This document shows positions 26,024 to 35,311 of a stretch of 64,000 bases of DNA, in pieces. Numbering within the stretch: position 1 is the stretch's first letter; every line of letters starts with the position of its first letter. The position numbers and the translations under genes were made by a program. The notes under the pieces are model-generated. The model ran no database searches. It was not told where the DNA came from and saw nothing but the letters and a program-made list of their open reading frames with translations. The DNA is taken from NCBI GenBank assembly GCA_035512155.1, contig DATKEN010000011.1, positions 77,320 to 141,319 of the forward strand. Direction: 5' to 3'. The stretch is from JABCYV01 sp035512155 (GTDB lineage Bacteria; Acidobacteriota; Terriglobia; Terriglobales; Acidobacteriaceae).

Positions 26024-27027
26024 ACTGGAACTTCCCTTCCCGTTGAGACCAGCGCCCGCTGGCGTGAAGACTCCTTTGCCGCAAAGACTATTTGCATGTC
26101 CGCAACCGCATCCGAGATCGGTAGCACAGTCTGCTCACGGTTGCGAACACAATCCAGGAAGTGCCGCATTTCGTCCATGTACATCTGATTGAACTGCCAT
26201 TCTCGTGGCTCGTCGAAGAATGTCCATTGGGAGGTGGTAGCGTCAAACCAACGGACCTGCCGTTGGTTGAAATCCCAAAAGAGTGAACCTGACTCTCCTA
26301 CGATTTGACACCCGCGTTCGTAGGTTCTCTGCACATAGTCCAGATGGATTTCAGATATCGCACCACCAATGTGCCGGCAGACCAGGATCGCAACGTCCTC
26401 TGTGCTTATTTCCAGGGAACTCATGTGACCTGCTATGCAGAAGACTTCTAAAACCTCACCCAAATACCAGCGAGCTAAGTCAATCTCATGTATGCAATCC
26501 AGAATACAACCGCCGCCGGTCTCATCGGCGGCAGCATAATTAACCCGGTAATCCGCCTCCGGTCGCCAACTCGGAAGATATGAACCGACATGAAGCCGGG
26601 CAAAAAGAACCTTTCCCAATCGGTGTTGCAGCAACAACTCCTTGACCTGGGCAGGCCCGGGATGAAACCGCATATTGCAGCCAACCAAGGAAATCAGTTG
26701 CTTCTGCTCCACGACTGCAAGAAGTTCGTCCAGACCGGAGGGGGTGTGGCCAAGCGGTTTCTCTACAAACAGATCAAAGCCGTTACGAGCGATGTGGAGC
26801 GCCTGTTCGACGTGCAGGTGTGTGGGAGTGGCAATGACCACAAAGTCAGGCGTCCAATCGAGACCCTCGTTCAACTGGGCGAAGCAGGAAATCCCCAGCT
26901 CGCCTGTCACAGTTCGACGCCGCTGGGCATCCGCCTCGACCAATGCAATGTCTTTGACTTCCAGATCCCTCAGGTTTTGCAGGTGGCGTTTTCCAATGGA
27001 GCCACCGCCCACCACCAGCGCTTTCAT
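26020..27027 (-). CDS. Gfo/Idh/MocA family oxidoreductase
   Basis: A 335-aa NAD(P)-dependent sugar oxidoreductase. The Rossmann motif is 'VVGGGSIGKRHLQNL' (5-19); the cofactor/substrate signature 'FVEKPLG' follows at about 92-98 with the conserved Lys, then 'GGGCILDCIHEIDLARWYLGE' with the catalytic His-Asp region. It may oxidise or reduce a nucleotide-sugar keto group. It overlaps the acetyltransferase stop (ATGA) and the downstream fusion gene (GTGA), so it belongs firmly to this operon. The reaction is unknown. Confidence 0.87.
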   Translation of the reverse strand: MKALVVGGGSIGKRHLQNLRDLEVKDIALVEADAQRRRTVTGELGISCFAQLNEGLDWTPDFVVIATPTHLHVEQALHIARNGFDLFVEKPLGHTPSGLDELLAVVEQKQLISLVGCNMRFHPGPAQVKELLLQHRLGKVLFARLHVGSYLPSWRPEADYRVNYAAADETGGGCILDCIHEIDLARWYLGEVLEVFCIAGHMSSLEISTEDVAILVCRHIGGAISEIHLDYVQRTYERGCQIVGESGSLFWDFNQRQVRWFDATTSQWTFFDEPREWQFNQMYMDEMRHFLDCVRNREQTVLPISDAVADMQIVFAAKESSRQRALVSTGREVPV

Positions 27028-27593
27028 TTGTCTTTTCCTGGGTTGAGACGCGCGTAGTCGGAGCGAAGAAGCCCCATCCAGAGGCGGTCCTTATACTCGC
27101 CGTCCTGAAACAGATCGTGGCGAAAACGACCCTCGACTTTGAATCCGACTCTCTGGTAGCAGCGCACTGCGGACTCATGTTCCGCGAAGACGCCCAAGTC
27201 AATTCGTTGCAGGTTGAGCCGGTAAAAACCGTATTCCACTGCCAGGCGAGTGGCCTCGGTGCCAATCCCGCTGCCCCAAAACTTCTTTACCCCAATCATG
27301 ATGCCCAAAGTCGCCTTACGGTGAACCCAACGTATGGGGCCAAGCTTCACATTCCCAATATGCTGGCCGGACTTTTTATCAATCACCCCAAACATCACCT
27401 GGTTCTGGGAGTTCGTCACTTCTTCGTAATACTTCTCCAACTCTTCCATTGTTGTGGGAAACACTCCCGTTTCCATATAACGGGTAACCTGCGCATCGTT
27501 CAGCCAGCTAAGGTAGCTTTCGTTCACATCTTTGCGGCAAAGTGGCCGAAGATAGATTTTGGACCCTAGGACAAATGCGGTCTTGATCGACAA
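27024..27593 (-). CDS. pseH: GNAT acetyltransferase, PseH-like
   Basis: A 189-aa RimJ/RimL-type GNAT protein. The pattern 'IYLRPLCRKDVNESYLSWLNDAQVTRYMETG' at the N terminus, 'GIMIGVKKFWGSGIGTEATRLAVEYGF' (acetyl-CoA P-loop) and 'NLQRIDLGVFAEHESAVRCYQRVGF' are complete. Lying directly after pseC (TGA then TTG, no gap), it most likely acetylates the 4-amino group of UDP-4-amino-4,6-dideoxy-AltNAc, the PseH step. The assignment to PseH is by context, since the RimJ family is broad. It starts with TTG. Confidence 0.75.
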   Translation of the reverse strand: MSIKTAFVLGSKIYLRPLCRKDVNESYLSWLNDAQVTRYMETGVFPTTMEELEKYYEEVTNSQNQVMFGVIDKKSGQHIGNVKLGPIRWVHRKATLGIMIGVKKFWGSGIGTEATRLAVEYGFYRLNLQRIDLGVFAEHESAVRCYQRVGFKVEGRFRHDLFQDGEYKDRLWMGLLRSDYARLNPGKDK

Positions 27594-28826
27594 TCAGTCT
27601 CCTGGTAGTTCACAATCATCGGAGTAAGCCGAACATACTTTCTTCACTGCTGCGATCACATCTTCGACATCCTGATCGCTCATCCCGTGAAACATCGGCA
27701 AGCTGACGAGGCACTCGTAAGCCGCCTCGGCTACTGGATATTCTCCACCGCGGTAACCAAATCGGTCACGATAATAAGGATGGAGATGAACTGGAATGTA
27801 GTGCACGTTCACACCAATGTTTTCGGCGCGCAGCGCCCGAAAGACGTCGCTCCTGCCAGCAGAAAATTTCTTCAACTCTAGCCGAATGGGATAAAGGTGC
27901 CAGGCGGGACTCACGTCGCTGCGGACTTGGGGCGGAAGCACACCGGGCAGATTCTGGAAGGCGGCAGCATATCGAGCTGCGATTTGTCTGCGCCGGGCCA
28001 GATTCACTTCCAGTCTGGCCAGTTGCTGAAGCCCCAAGGCGCACGCGATGTCTGTGAGGCGGTAATTGAAGCCTAGCAAAACCATTTCGTAATGCCACTG
28101 ACCCAACATTTGCCTCTGCCGGGCATCGCCGCTGATGCCGTGATTGCGAAAGCGGCGTAAGGTTTCAGCAAATTCTGGGTTGTCGGTCGTCACCATACCG
28201 CCTTCACCGGTGGTCAGATGTTTCACCGGATGAAAACTGAAAACAGTCATGTGGGCAATGCTGCCCACGCGGCGACCTCGATATTCGGCGCCCAAGGCAT
28301 GACAGGCATCTTCGATCACGGCCAGACCGTGGCGCTCCGCGAGCTGCAGAATGGAATCCAAATCGGCGGGATGGCCGGCATAGTCAACCGGGAGAATTGC
28401 TTTTGTCCGGGAGGTGAGTCGAGCACTCGCGAGGTCGGAATCGAGATTTAACGTATCCGAGGATACATCCGCAAAAACAGGTGTCGCTCCTTGATATAGC
28501 ACGCAGTTAGCCGTGGCAGCGAAAGTCATGGGTGAGGTGATCACCTCGTCTCCCGGTTTCAATCCTGCCGTGAACGCGGCAGCATGCAGTGCGGCAGTGC
28601 CAGAGCTGAAACTGACCGCGTGTTTCGCTCCCACCCACGCCGCCATGGCTTCCTCAAACTCGGCGACTTTGGGTCCGGTGGTCAGCCAGTCCGAGCGTAG
28701 CGTTTCCACCACGGCCTGAATGTCATCTTCGCTGATGCTGTGATGACCATAAGGCAGCAGGGTATTCCGCACCGGAGATCCGCCGTGGATTGCCAGCACT
28801 TCCCGGCTTGTCGACGCCACGGTCAT
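27594..28826 (-). CDS. pseC: UDP-4-amino-4,6-dideoxy-N-acetyl-beta-L-altrosamine transaminase
   Basis: A DegT/DnrJ-family PLP aminotransferase of 410 aa that adds the C4 amino group to the 4-keto product of PseB. Seen: 'SISEDDIQAVVETLRSDWLTTGP' (typical PseC start), 'SFSSGTAALHAA', 'PMTFAATANCVLYQGATPVFADV', 'VIEDACHALGA' and the Schiff-base Lys202 in 'FSFHPVKHLTTGEGG', then 'GFNYRLTDIACALG'. The ATG lies 4 bases after the pseB stop. A longer upstream reading overlaps pseB and is not conserved. Confidence 0.92.
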   Translation of the reverse strand: MTVASTSREVLAIHGGSPVRNTLLPYGHHSISEDDIQAVVETLRSDWLTTGPKVAEFEEAMAAWVGAKHAVSFSSGTAALHAAAFTAGLKPGDEVITSPMTFAATANCVLYQGATPVFADVSSDTLNLDSDLASARLTSRTKAILPVDYAGHPADLDSILQLAERHGLAVIEDACHALGAEYRGRRVGSIAHMTVFSFHPVKHLTTGEGGMVTTDNPEFAETLRRFRNHGISGDARQRQMLGQWHYEMVLLGFNYRLTDIACALGLQQLARLEVNLARRRQIAARYAAAFQNLPGVLPPQVRSDVSPAWHLYPIRLELKKFSAGRSDVFRALRAENIGVNVHYIPVHLHPYYRDRFGYRGGEYPVAEAAYECLVSLPMFHGMSDQDVEDVIAAVKKVCSAYSDDCELPGD

Positions 28827-28830
28827 GAAT

Positions 28831-29856
28831 TTATGCCCAAGCGCGCTGCGATTCGACGATCCGTAGCTTCTCTGAGGGCGTAGATCCCGCCGCAATGAGT
28901 TCGTGAAGCTCGTCAGCGGTGAGCCAGTGCGGATTGGAATCGCTGGTATAGCGGAATCCATCCGCCAGCGGGCGGGCACCTTCCCAGTTTTCCCGGCGCC
29001 ACCAGGAGTGCGCCGGTTGGATCACGTACATGTCGTCAACTTCCAGCGTGTGTCGCGCCTCGTCTTCCGAGACCAGCACTTCGTGCAGCTTTTCGCCAGC
29101 GCGAATGCCGATGTACTCCACTTCGCAACCAGGGGCGACGGCCTGCGCTATTTCCGCCAGCTTCATGCTGGGAATTTTGGGAACGAAGATCTCACCGCCG
29201 TGCATAAGCTCAATGCAGCCGACTACAAATCTGACTCCGCGCTCGAGTGTCAGCCAGAACCGCGTCATCCGTGGATCGGTGATGGTGATCTTCCCGCGGC
29301 GGCGCTGGTCCATGAACATGGGAATTACGCTGCCGCGGCTACCTACAACATTGCCATAGCGGGCACAACTGAAGCGCGTGTCCTGGGCGCCAGAGTATGA
29401 ATTGGCCTGCACGAACATTTTTTCTGCGCAAAGCTTGGTGGCGCCATAGAGATTGATCGGGTTTACCGCCTTGTCAGTACTCAGCGCGAGAATCCGACGC
29501 ACGCCTTGGTTGATGGCGGCATCGATCACATTGCGACCCCCCATAATATTCGTCTGAATAGCCTCGAACGGATTGTATTCGCAGGCCGGCACTTGCTTGA
29601 GCGCGGCGCCGTGGATAACCACTGTCACTCCAGAAAAGGCACGCTCCAGGCGTTGCGGATCGCGTACATCTCCGATGAAGTAGCGAAGGCTGGGATGATC
29701 GAAACCGGCTGCCCGCATATCGTGCTGCTTGAGCTCGTCGCGGCTGAAGATAATAAGCTTCTGCGGGTGGTATTCGTGCAACATCAGGTCAGCAAATTTT
29801 CTGCCGAAGGATCCGGTTCCACCCGTGACCAGCACCACCTGTTCCGACCAGTTCAT
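28831..29856 (-). CDS. pseB: UDP-N-acetylglucosamine 4,6-dehydratase (C5-inverting)
   Basis: First step of the pseudaminic-acid pathway: UDP-GlcNAc to UDP-2-acetamido-2,6-dideoxy-L-arabino-hexos-4-ulose. The 341-aa SDR shows the NADP motif 'TGGTGSFG' (11-18), 'FSRDELKQHDM', 'HGAALKQVPACEYNP', the catalytic 'LSTDKAVNPINLYGATK' with Asp128, Lys129, Tyr137 and Lys141, and 'RYGNVVGSRGSVIP'. This set is diagnostic for the inverting PseB/FlaA1 type. It is the first gene of the 17-kb minus-strand operon, and transcription probably starts in the 330-bp region shared with the divergent autokinase gene. Confidence 0.94.
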   Translation of the reverse strand: MNWSEQVVLVTGGTGSFGRKFADLMLHEYHPQKLIIFSRDELKQHDMRAAGFDHPSLRYFIGDVRDPQRLERAFSGVTVVIHGAALKQVPACEYNPFEAIQTNIMGGRNVIDAAINQGVRRILALSTDKAVNPINLYGATKLCAEKMFVQANSYSGAQDTRFSCARYGNVVGSRGSVIPMFMDQRRRGKITITDPRMTRFWLTLERGVRFVVGCIELMHGGEIFVPKIPSMKLAEIAQAVAPGCEVEYIGIRAGEKLHEVLVSEDEARHTLEVDDMYVIQPAHSWWRRENWEGARPLADGFRYTSDSNPHWLTADELHELIAAGSTPSEKLRIVESQRAWA

Positions 29857-30187
29857 CGATGCCCCTTACAACGCTCGAGGATTTGAGATTGCGTCCAGCC
29901 ACAGGCCAGCGACCGGGGCCAGCCTTCTATCGTCCCAAGAGGTGAATTTGCAATCGGTAGTATATCGAAGATACCGGTCGCTGATGCTGTTCGGAGAATC
30001 ATACTTCTACCCCGAGCGGCGAAATTTGGGTCAGCAAGCTTCCGGTGCGGTGCTAGAATGTGCGCAATAGTCCAGCGAATGATGTACCAAGCTGTTGTAG
30101 CGGCGCGGCGACCTTTGTCCACGAAAGGCGCGCTTGGAGGACAATCTTTTCCACCGCAGCCACCAGTCTTTTTCTCGAGGAGAATTG
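29857..30187. promoter_or_regulatory. Divergent intergenic region between the pse operon and the tyrosine autokinase
   Basis: About 330 bp without a gene between two divergent starts of the glycan locus, so it must hold promoters for both. I could not identify convincing -35/-10 pairs by eye; an AT-rich patch with several TATA-like words lies near 29955-30010. The GAGGAG ribosome site of the autokinase is at 30176-30181. Confidence 0.5.
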
Positions 30188-32545
30188 ATGGATCCGGGAC
30201 CCCTTGTTCCCGCAAGTGGCCAAAGTTTGCGTGAGCTTCAGGCCGCCGTCCCTATTGAATTGAATCGTCCGCTGTCCCCGGGCATTTATCCCTTGTTGCC
30301 CGCGCAAGATTCCGTATTGCGCGAATATCTTCGCGTCCTGATCAAGCGCAAGTGGGTGGTCATAGCAAGCCTGGCGCTGATTTTCGGAGTAGTTGCAATC
30401 GCCACCCTCAGGGCCACCCGAATCTACGATGCCGCCGGGAGCATTGCCATCAGCAAGACCGACCCTGCGATGCTCAACTTGAATAGTCCGTCGAACGGCG
30501 GGGGCGCCGACTACTCCGATCCTACTGACCTGGATACGGAGGTAAGCATCCTCAGGAGCGACCTGTTAGCTCTCCAGGTGATCAAGCAATTGAATCTGGA
30601 TAAGCAGCCCGAGTTTGGGGGTAGCGGAGAGGCGCCGTCCCAGAGCCTGCAGCTAACCACCGATGCCATCCAACCCGATTCGGCCAAAACCACGGAATTG
30701 CTTGACGCCTTCAAGGGAAATCTTCGGGTTACGCTGCGACCCAATACTCGGGTCATCGATATCCACTACAGGAGTTCCGACCCGGATCTGGCTGCCCGCG
30801 TAGTCAATAGCTTGATCCGCACCTACATCGAGCAAAACTTCAAGACACGCTTTGAGTCCACGATGCAGGCCTCGGACTGGCTGTCCAAGCAACTGGTCGA
30901 TCTGCAGATGAAAGTCGAGACTTCGCAGGAGAAGCTTGTCCAATATCAAAAAGAACACGAGATTCTGGGCATCGACGAAAAGCAGAACATTATCACCTCC
31001 AAACTCGACGAACTGAACAAGGAGCTGACTGCAGCAGAATCGGAGCGAATGGACAAGGAATCCATTTATCGCCTCGTGCAATCCGGAGATCCTGACACCG
31101 CTGCGGCGGCAGCCGTGGGCTCAAATGCCGGTGCCGGAAGGACATCTTCCACCTCAGGCTTGCTGGAAAAGCTGCGCGAACAGCAAGCCGACCTCAAGAT
31201 CCAGGTAGCGCAGCTTGGCACCCAGTTCGGACCTTCCTATCCAAAAGTGGCGCAGTTGAATAGTCAATTGAAGGAAGTGGAAGCACAGATTCAAATTGAA
31301 ATGACCAAGGTGGTTTCTCGAGTGCGCAGCGACTACCTCGCTTCCCTACAGCGTGAGAACATGCTGCATGCCGCCATGGACAAGCAAAAGCAGGAAGCGA
31401 ACCGCTTGAATGAGAGTGCCATCGAGTACAGCCTTCTGAGGCGCGATCTGGAAACTAACCGCACGTTGTACGAAGGGTTATTGGAAAAGCTGAAAGAAGC
31501 GGGGGTGACCGCAGGTCTTAGGTCGACAAATATCCGGCCGGTAGATGAAGCTCGCGTCCCCACTGCACCGGCCGAACCCAACGTTCCCCGAAATCTTACC
31601 TTTGCTCTGGCGCTTGGCCTCACCACTGGTATCGGTCTGGCCTTCCTGTTGGAGGGCGTCGACAACACGGTGCGAACTCCGGAGCAGGCACAGGTCATAT
31701 CGGCGTTGCCATCGCTGGGTATGATCCCGCTGGGCTCAAGAACCGGAACAGACAGTTCTACAAAACGAAGTCTCCTGGTCGCCTCTTCCAGGGAAGTGGT
31801 CGAGCTGGTCACGCAATGGCGACCCCAGTCTCAGATGGCCGAGGCGTATCGCGCCCTGCGAACTTCCCTCTTGCTGACGTCGCTTGGGGCCCCGCCCAAG
31901 GTAATCCTCGTCACTAGCGCTCTCCCACAGGAGGGCAAGACCACCACCAGCATCAACACCGCGATTGTCTTGGCTCAGAAAGGAACTCGCGTGCTATTGA
32001 TCGACGCGGATCTGCGCCGACCGACTATTCACAAGACTCTTGGCATGGGCCCGAAGACTGGACTGAGCAATGTATTGACGGGGAACGCGACCCTGCAGCA
32101 AACGATGGTTCGCTCCACGATTCTGCCGTCTCTCTGGGTTCTTCCGGCAGGAACTCCGCCGCCCAATCCGGCGGAACTCCTGGCATCGACCAACATGCGG
32201 GACGTGCTGGCGGAATTGCGGGAACAGTACGACCACATCGTGGTGGACACGCCGCCAACGCTCTCGGTGACGGATGCAGTGGTCATGTCGACCCGGGCGG
32301 ATGCCGTGGTGCTGGTCATCCGCTGCGGACAGACCACCAAGCAGGCGTTGCGGCGCGCACGCGATATCCTCGCGCAAGTGAACGCGCGGGTGTCAGGGGT
32401 GTTGCTCAACGCGGTCGATCTGGCCTCGCCCGACTACTATTACTATTACGAATATCAGGGTAAGTATGGTCACGCCTACTACCAGGAAGATGAACTGATC
32501 AGCGGCAATGAGTCAGAACCGAAGGTTACTTCGAGTAGTGCGTAA
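30188..32545 (+). CDS. Wzc-like polysaccharide co-polymerase with BY-kinase (tyrosine autokinase) domain
   Basis: A 785-aa inner-membrane protein controlling polysaccharide chain length and export. TM1 is at about 57-76; a Wzz periplasmic domain with coiled coil follows (to about 380), then the GNVR region and TM2 at about 470-490. The cytosolic kinase begins with 'SALPQEGKTTTSINTA' (Walker A, about 578-592), has Walker A-prime 'LLIDADLRRP' and 'VVDTPPTLSVTDA'. A C-terminal tyrosine cluster has seven Tyr in the eleven residues from YYYYYEY onward and more after it, the usual autophosphorylation tail. The ATG has a perfect GAGGAG site; the reading upstream of it is not conserved. It is divergent from the pse operon. 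Confidence 0.93.
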   Translation: MDPGPLVPASGQSLRELQAAVPIELNRPLSPGIYPLLPAQDSVLREYLRVLIKRKWVVIASLALIFGVVAIATLRATRIYDAAGSIAISKTDPAMLNLNSPSNGGGADYSDPTDLDTEVSILRSDLLALQVIKQLNLDKQPEFGGSGEAPSQSLQLTTDAIQPDSAKTTELLDAFKGNLRVTLRPNTRVIDIHYRSSDPDLAARVVNSLIRTYIEQNFKTRFESTMQASDWLSKQLVDLQMKVETSQEKLVQYQKEHEILGIDEKQNIITSKLDELNKELTAAESERMDKESIYRLVQSGDPDTAAAAAVGSNAGAGRTSSTSGLLEKLREQQADLKIQVAQLGTQFGPSYPKVAQLNSQLKEVEAQIQIEMTKVVSRVRSDYLASLQRENMLHAAMDKQKQEANRLNESAIEYSLLRRDLETNRTLYEGLLEKLKEAGVTAGLRSTNIRPVDEARVPTAPAEPNVPRNLTFALALGLTTGIGLAFLLEGVDNTVRTPEQAQVISALPSLGMIPLGSRTGTDSSTKRSLLVASSREVVELVTQWRPQSQMAEAYRALRTSLLLTSLGAPPKVILVTSALPQEGKTTTSINTAIVLAQKGTRVLLIDADLRRPTIHKTLGMGPKTGLSNVLTGNATLQQTMVRSTILPSLWVLPAGTPPPNPAELLASTNMRDVLAELREQYDHIVVDTPPTLSVTDAVVMSTRADAVVLVIRCGQTTKQALRRARDILAQVNARVSGVLLNAVDLASPDYYYYYEYQGKYGHAYYQEDELISGNESEPKVTSSSA

Positions 32546-32564
32546 AGGCAGCCGTAGGCGGTCT

Positions 32565-33815
32565 CTACTCGCTGGTGAAATAATCCACCGTGACCGGATT
32601 TTCAAACAACGAATAATCGCGCGTCACCACAGTAATTCCACTCTCAGTGACAAAGTAGCGCTGGCGGTCAGCCTCGGCGTCGTAGCCGATGCTGGTGCCC
32701 TCAGGGATGTGTACGTCGCGGTCGATGATGGCCTTGCGGATGCGGCAGTGACGCCCGACATTTACGTGCGAGAAAAGAATGCTGGAATCCACTTCGCTGT
32801 AGGAATTCACGCGCACGTCGGGAGAGACCACGCTATTTTTCACGAAGCTACCAGAGATGATGCAGCCTGCGGAAACGATCGAATCCAGCGCAGTGCCGGT
32901 GCGCCCGGCTTCGGCGAATACGAACTTCGCCGGCGGATATTGCCGCTGATGGGTGCGGATCGGCCAATCCGAGTCATACAGATTGAAGACAGGGGAAACT
33001 GAGACGATGTCCATATTGGCTTCGTAATAGGCTTCGAGTGTTCCCACATCACGCCAATAGAGCGCCTCTTTCTTGTTCTCGTCCACGAAGTCGTAGGCGT
33101 AGACGCGGTAGTCGTCGATCATTTTTGGCAGAATATCCTTGCCGAAATCGTGGCTGGAATTTGGGTCTTCTGCGTTCTTCAGCAATACTGGTATGAGTAC
33201 GTCGGTGTTGAACAAGTAAATCCCCATGGACGCGCAGACTTTTTCCGGATTGTAGGGTGAGCGCAGGTCGGTTTTCGACGGCTTCTCTTGAAAGCCGATC
33301 ACGCGACTGTCACGGTCCACATCAACCACGCCAAAGCGGTAGACCTCCTCTGGACCAATCTGGATGGTCGCCAGTGTCACATCAGCGCCGGATTCATTGT
33401 GTTGCCGCAGCATCAGCCGGTAATTCATCTTGTAGATGTGGTCGCCGGAGAGAATCAGGACATGCTTGGGCTGCTCGGAGCCGATGGAATAGATGTTCTG
33501 ATAAACCGCATCGGCCGTCCCCTGGTACCACTGTTCGCTTACCCGCTTCATGGGCGGCAACACTTCGATAAACTCTCCCATTTCGCTGCCCATTATGTTC
33601 CAACCTTCGCGGACGTGACGGTTCAGGGACAGGGCCTTGTATTGAGTGAGGATGTAGACCTTGCGCAGATCAGAGTTGACGCAGTTGGAAAGTGTGACGT
33701 CAATGATGCGGTAAATGCCGCCGAACGTGACGGCGGGCTTGGCGCGGTCGCGAGTGAGAGGATAAAGCCGTTCGCCGGCCCCCCCCGCTAACAGGACTCC
33801 CAGCGTGTCTTTCAT
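32565..33815 (-). CDS. glgC: Glucose-1-phosphate adenylyltransferase
   Basis: Makes ADP-glucose from glucose-1-phosphate and ATP for glycogen synthesis. The 416-aa protein has 'LLAGGAGERLYPLTRDRAKPAV' (nucleotide-binding loop, 9-30), 'RIIDVTLSNCVNSDLRKVYILTQY', 'QGTADAVYQN', 'HVLILSGDHIYKMNY' and the left-handed beta-helix C terminus ('SIVSAGCIISGSFVKNSVVSPDVRVNSYSEVDSS'). It is convergent with the autokinase gene, with a 19-bp gap. A strong GC hairpin lies 27 bp before its start. Confidence 0.95.
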   Translation of the reverse strand: MKDTLGVLLAGGAGERLYPLTRDRAKPAVTFGGIYRIIDVTLSNCVNSDLRKVYILTQYKALSLNRHVREGWNIMGSEMGEFIEVLPPMKRVSEQWYQGTADAVYQNIYSIGSEQPKHVLILSGDHIYKMNYRLMLRQHNESGADVTLATIQIGPEEVYRFGVVDVDRDSRVIGFQEKPSKTDLRSPYNPEKVCASMGIYLFNTDVLIPVLLKNAEDPNSSHDFGKDILPKMIDDYRVYAYDFVDENKKEALYWRDVGTLEAYYEANMDIVSVSPVFNLYDSDWPIRTHQRQYPPAKFVFAEAGRTGTALDSIVSAGCIISGSFVKNSVVSPDVRVNSYSEVDSSILFSHVNVGRHCRIRKAIIDRDVHIPEGTSIGYDAEADRQRYFVTESGITVVTRDYSLFENPVTVDYFTSE

Positions 33816-33841
33816 TTCGCGTCCGGTTTGATGCTAATAAC

Positions 33842-33865
33842 GCGCCCGGGGAAACCCCGGGGCGC
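33842..33865. terminator. GC-rich hairpin between histidine kinase and glgC
   Basis: A 10-bp stem GCGCCCGGGG/CCCCGGG(G)CGC around an AAA loop with one bulged G. It lies 60 bp after the kinase stop and 27 bp before the glgC start. The tract after it on the minus strand is only weakly T-rich (GTTATTAG), so it may end the kinase transcript inefficiently or shape the glgC leader. Confidence 0.5.
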
Positions 33866-33925
33866 ATCATTGCTCAACCACTTCTGAACAGGGCCCCTTT
33901 AGGTAAAAAACAGTCGATACTAGCA

Positions 33926-35311
33926 CTAGGGTAGCGGTTCCGCCAGCGGGAGCCAGATTTGAAAGCGAGTGTCCCCGGGTTTCGAAGTGACTTGAACGCT
34001 GCCCCGGTGTTTTTTCACAATTCTCTGAACCGTATCCAACCCCAGCCCGGTCCCCTCTCCGACTCCCTTAGTGGTGAAAAAAGGCTCAAAAATGTGCGGC
34101 TTTACCTCAGGTGAAATTCCTGGACCGTTATCCCCAATCTCAACCACAACGCAATTGTCTTCGCGGTAACTTCGCACTCGAAGCTCGCCCTTTCCGCCCA
34201 TGGCGTCGATCGCATTGTCGATGATATTGGTCCAGATCTGATTGAGTTCGCTCCCGAAGGAATTCACCAGGAGAGGAACAGGCTCGTAGTCCCGCTCCAC
34301 GGTGACCCCGCGCTTGAGCTTGTGATGCAAGATAGTGAGGGTAGTTTCCAAGCCCTTTGCGATATCGACGTTTTGCACTGGCGCCTGGTCCATGTAGGTG
34401 TATTCCTTGATCGCACGCACTAGGTCCGAGATTCGCGCGGTACTGCTCTCGATTTCGTTCAGCAAGTTCGCAATCTCCACCGAGGCCGCAATTCTCACCA
34501 GCGCGGCACGGGCGACACTCGGATCGAGGTTGGCAAACAACGATTCCAGCCCTTCCGGTTTCACATTCCTACGCGCAAGATCAGCGGCCAACTGCCACAG
34601 GTCGTTCTGTCCGTGACTGCGCAATAAGGAATCAATTTGGTCTTCCAGGTCGCTGACCGCCAGTGTGTCGAGGGGAGGTGTGTCCTGCTGCATGAAGGAA
34701 GCTTCCAGCTTCTCTATTTCTGATTTCTGGGCAGCGGTAAGGTCGCGTCTTCCCAACTCGTGACTCGCGTCCTTGATCCGTTTTAGCGCGTCGCGTAGCA
34801 GGCTGGTGGCCCGTTTGGCCGCAGAGGCGGGATTATTAAGTTCATGAGCCAGGCCTGCGGAAAGCTTTCCTAAGCCCGCTAACCGGTCTCGCTGTTGCTC
34901 CATGCGGGTGGTTTCACGGATCCTATCGGACATCAGGTTTACCAGACGCTGGGTCAACTCCGGCATCTTCTGAATAAGGTCTGGAAACAGGCTCGCCGGG
35001 AATCTCAGGATGCGGCCATCCGTGATGGCCCGGCCAGTCACTACAACCTGCTTCATCCGTGAGAACGGCAGCACGCCAGTGACGTCACCCGGCTTTATCG
35101 AAATTACAATGGTTTCGCCACCCAGCTCGCCGCGCAGCTGGAGTTGCCCTTCAAGGACCACAATCATTGCGTCCGCCGGATCGCCCTGACGCAAGTACGT
35201 TTCACCTGCGCTGAGATGGATCTCTTGCGACTGGCCGAGAAACCACTCGACCTGATCGTCAGGAAGACCGGCGAATGCCGGCACACGCACTAATTCTGAC
35301 TTTTCGATCAT
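33926..35311 (-). CDS. Sensor histidine kinase with N-terminal cyclic-nucleotide-binding domain
   Basis: A 461-aa soluble kinase. Residues 10-125 form a cNMP-binding/CRP-like domain ('AGETYLRQGDPADAMIVVLEGQLQL', 'ISIKPGDVTGVLPF'). A coiled stretch leads to the H-box 'GLSAGLAHELNNPAS' style with His156. The HATPase part has 'QIWTNIIDNAIDAMGG' (N-box), 'VVEIGDNGPGIS' (G1) and 'FFTTKGVGEGTGLGLDTVQRIV' (F/G2). It has no membrane segment, so the signal is cytosolic. It starts by TAATG overlap with the upstream flavoprotein-response regulator gene, so the two form one signalling unit. Confidence 0.9.
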   Translation of the reverse strand: MIEKSELVRVPAFAGLPDDQVEWFLGQSQEIHLSAGETYLRQGDPADAMIVVLEGQLQLRGELGGETIVISIKPGDVTGVLPFSRMKQVVVTGRAITDGRILRFPASLFPDLIQKMPELTQRLVNLMSDRIRETTRMEQQRDRLAGLGKLSAGLAHELNNPASAAKRATSLLRDALKRIKDASHELGRRDLTAAQKSEIEKLEASFMQQDTPPLDTLAVSDLEDQIDSLLRSHGQNDLWQLAADLARRNVKPEGLESLFANLDPSVARAALVRIAASVEIANLLNEIESSTARISDLVRAIKEYTYMDQAPVQNVDIAKGLETTLTILHHKLKRGVTVERDYEPVPLLVNSFGSELNQIWTNIIDNAIDAMGGKGELRVRSYREDNCVVVEIGDNGPGISPEVKPHIFEPFFTTKGVGEGTGLGLDTVQRIVKKHRGSVQVTSKPGDTRFQIWLPLAEPLP

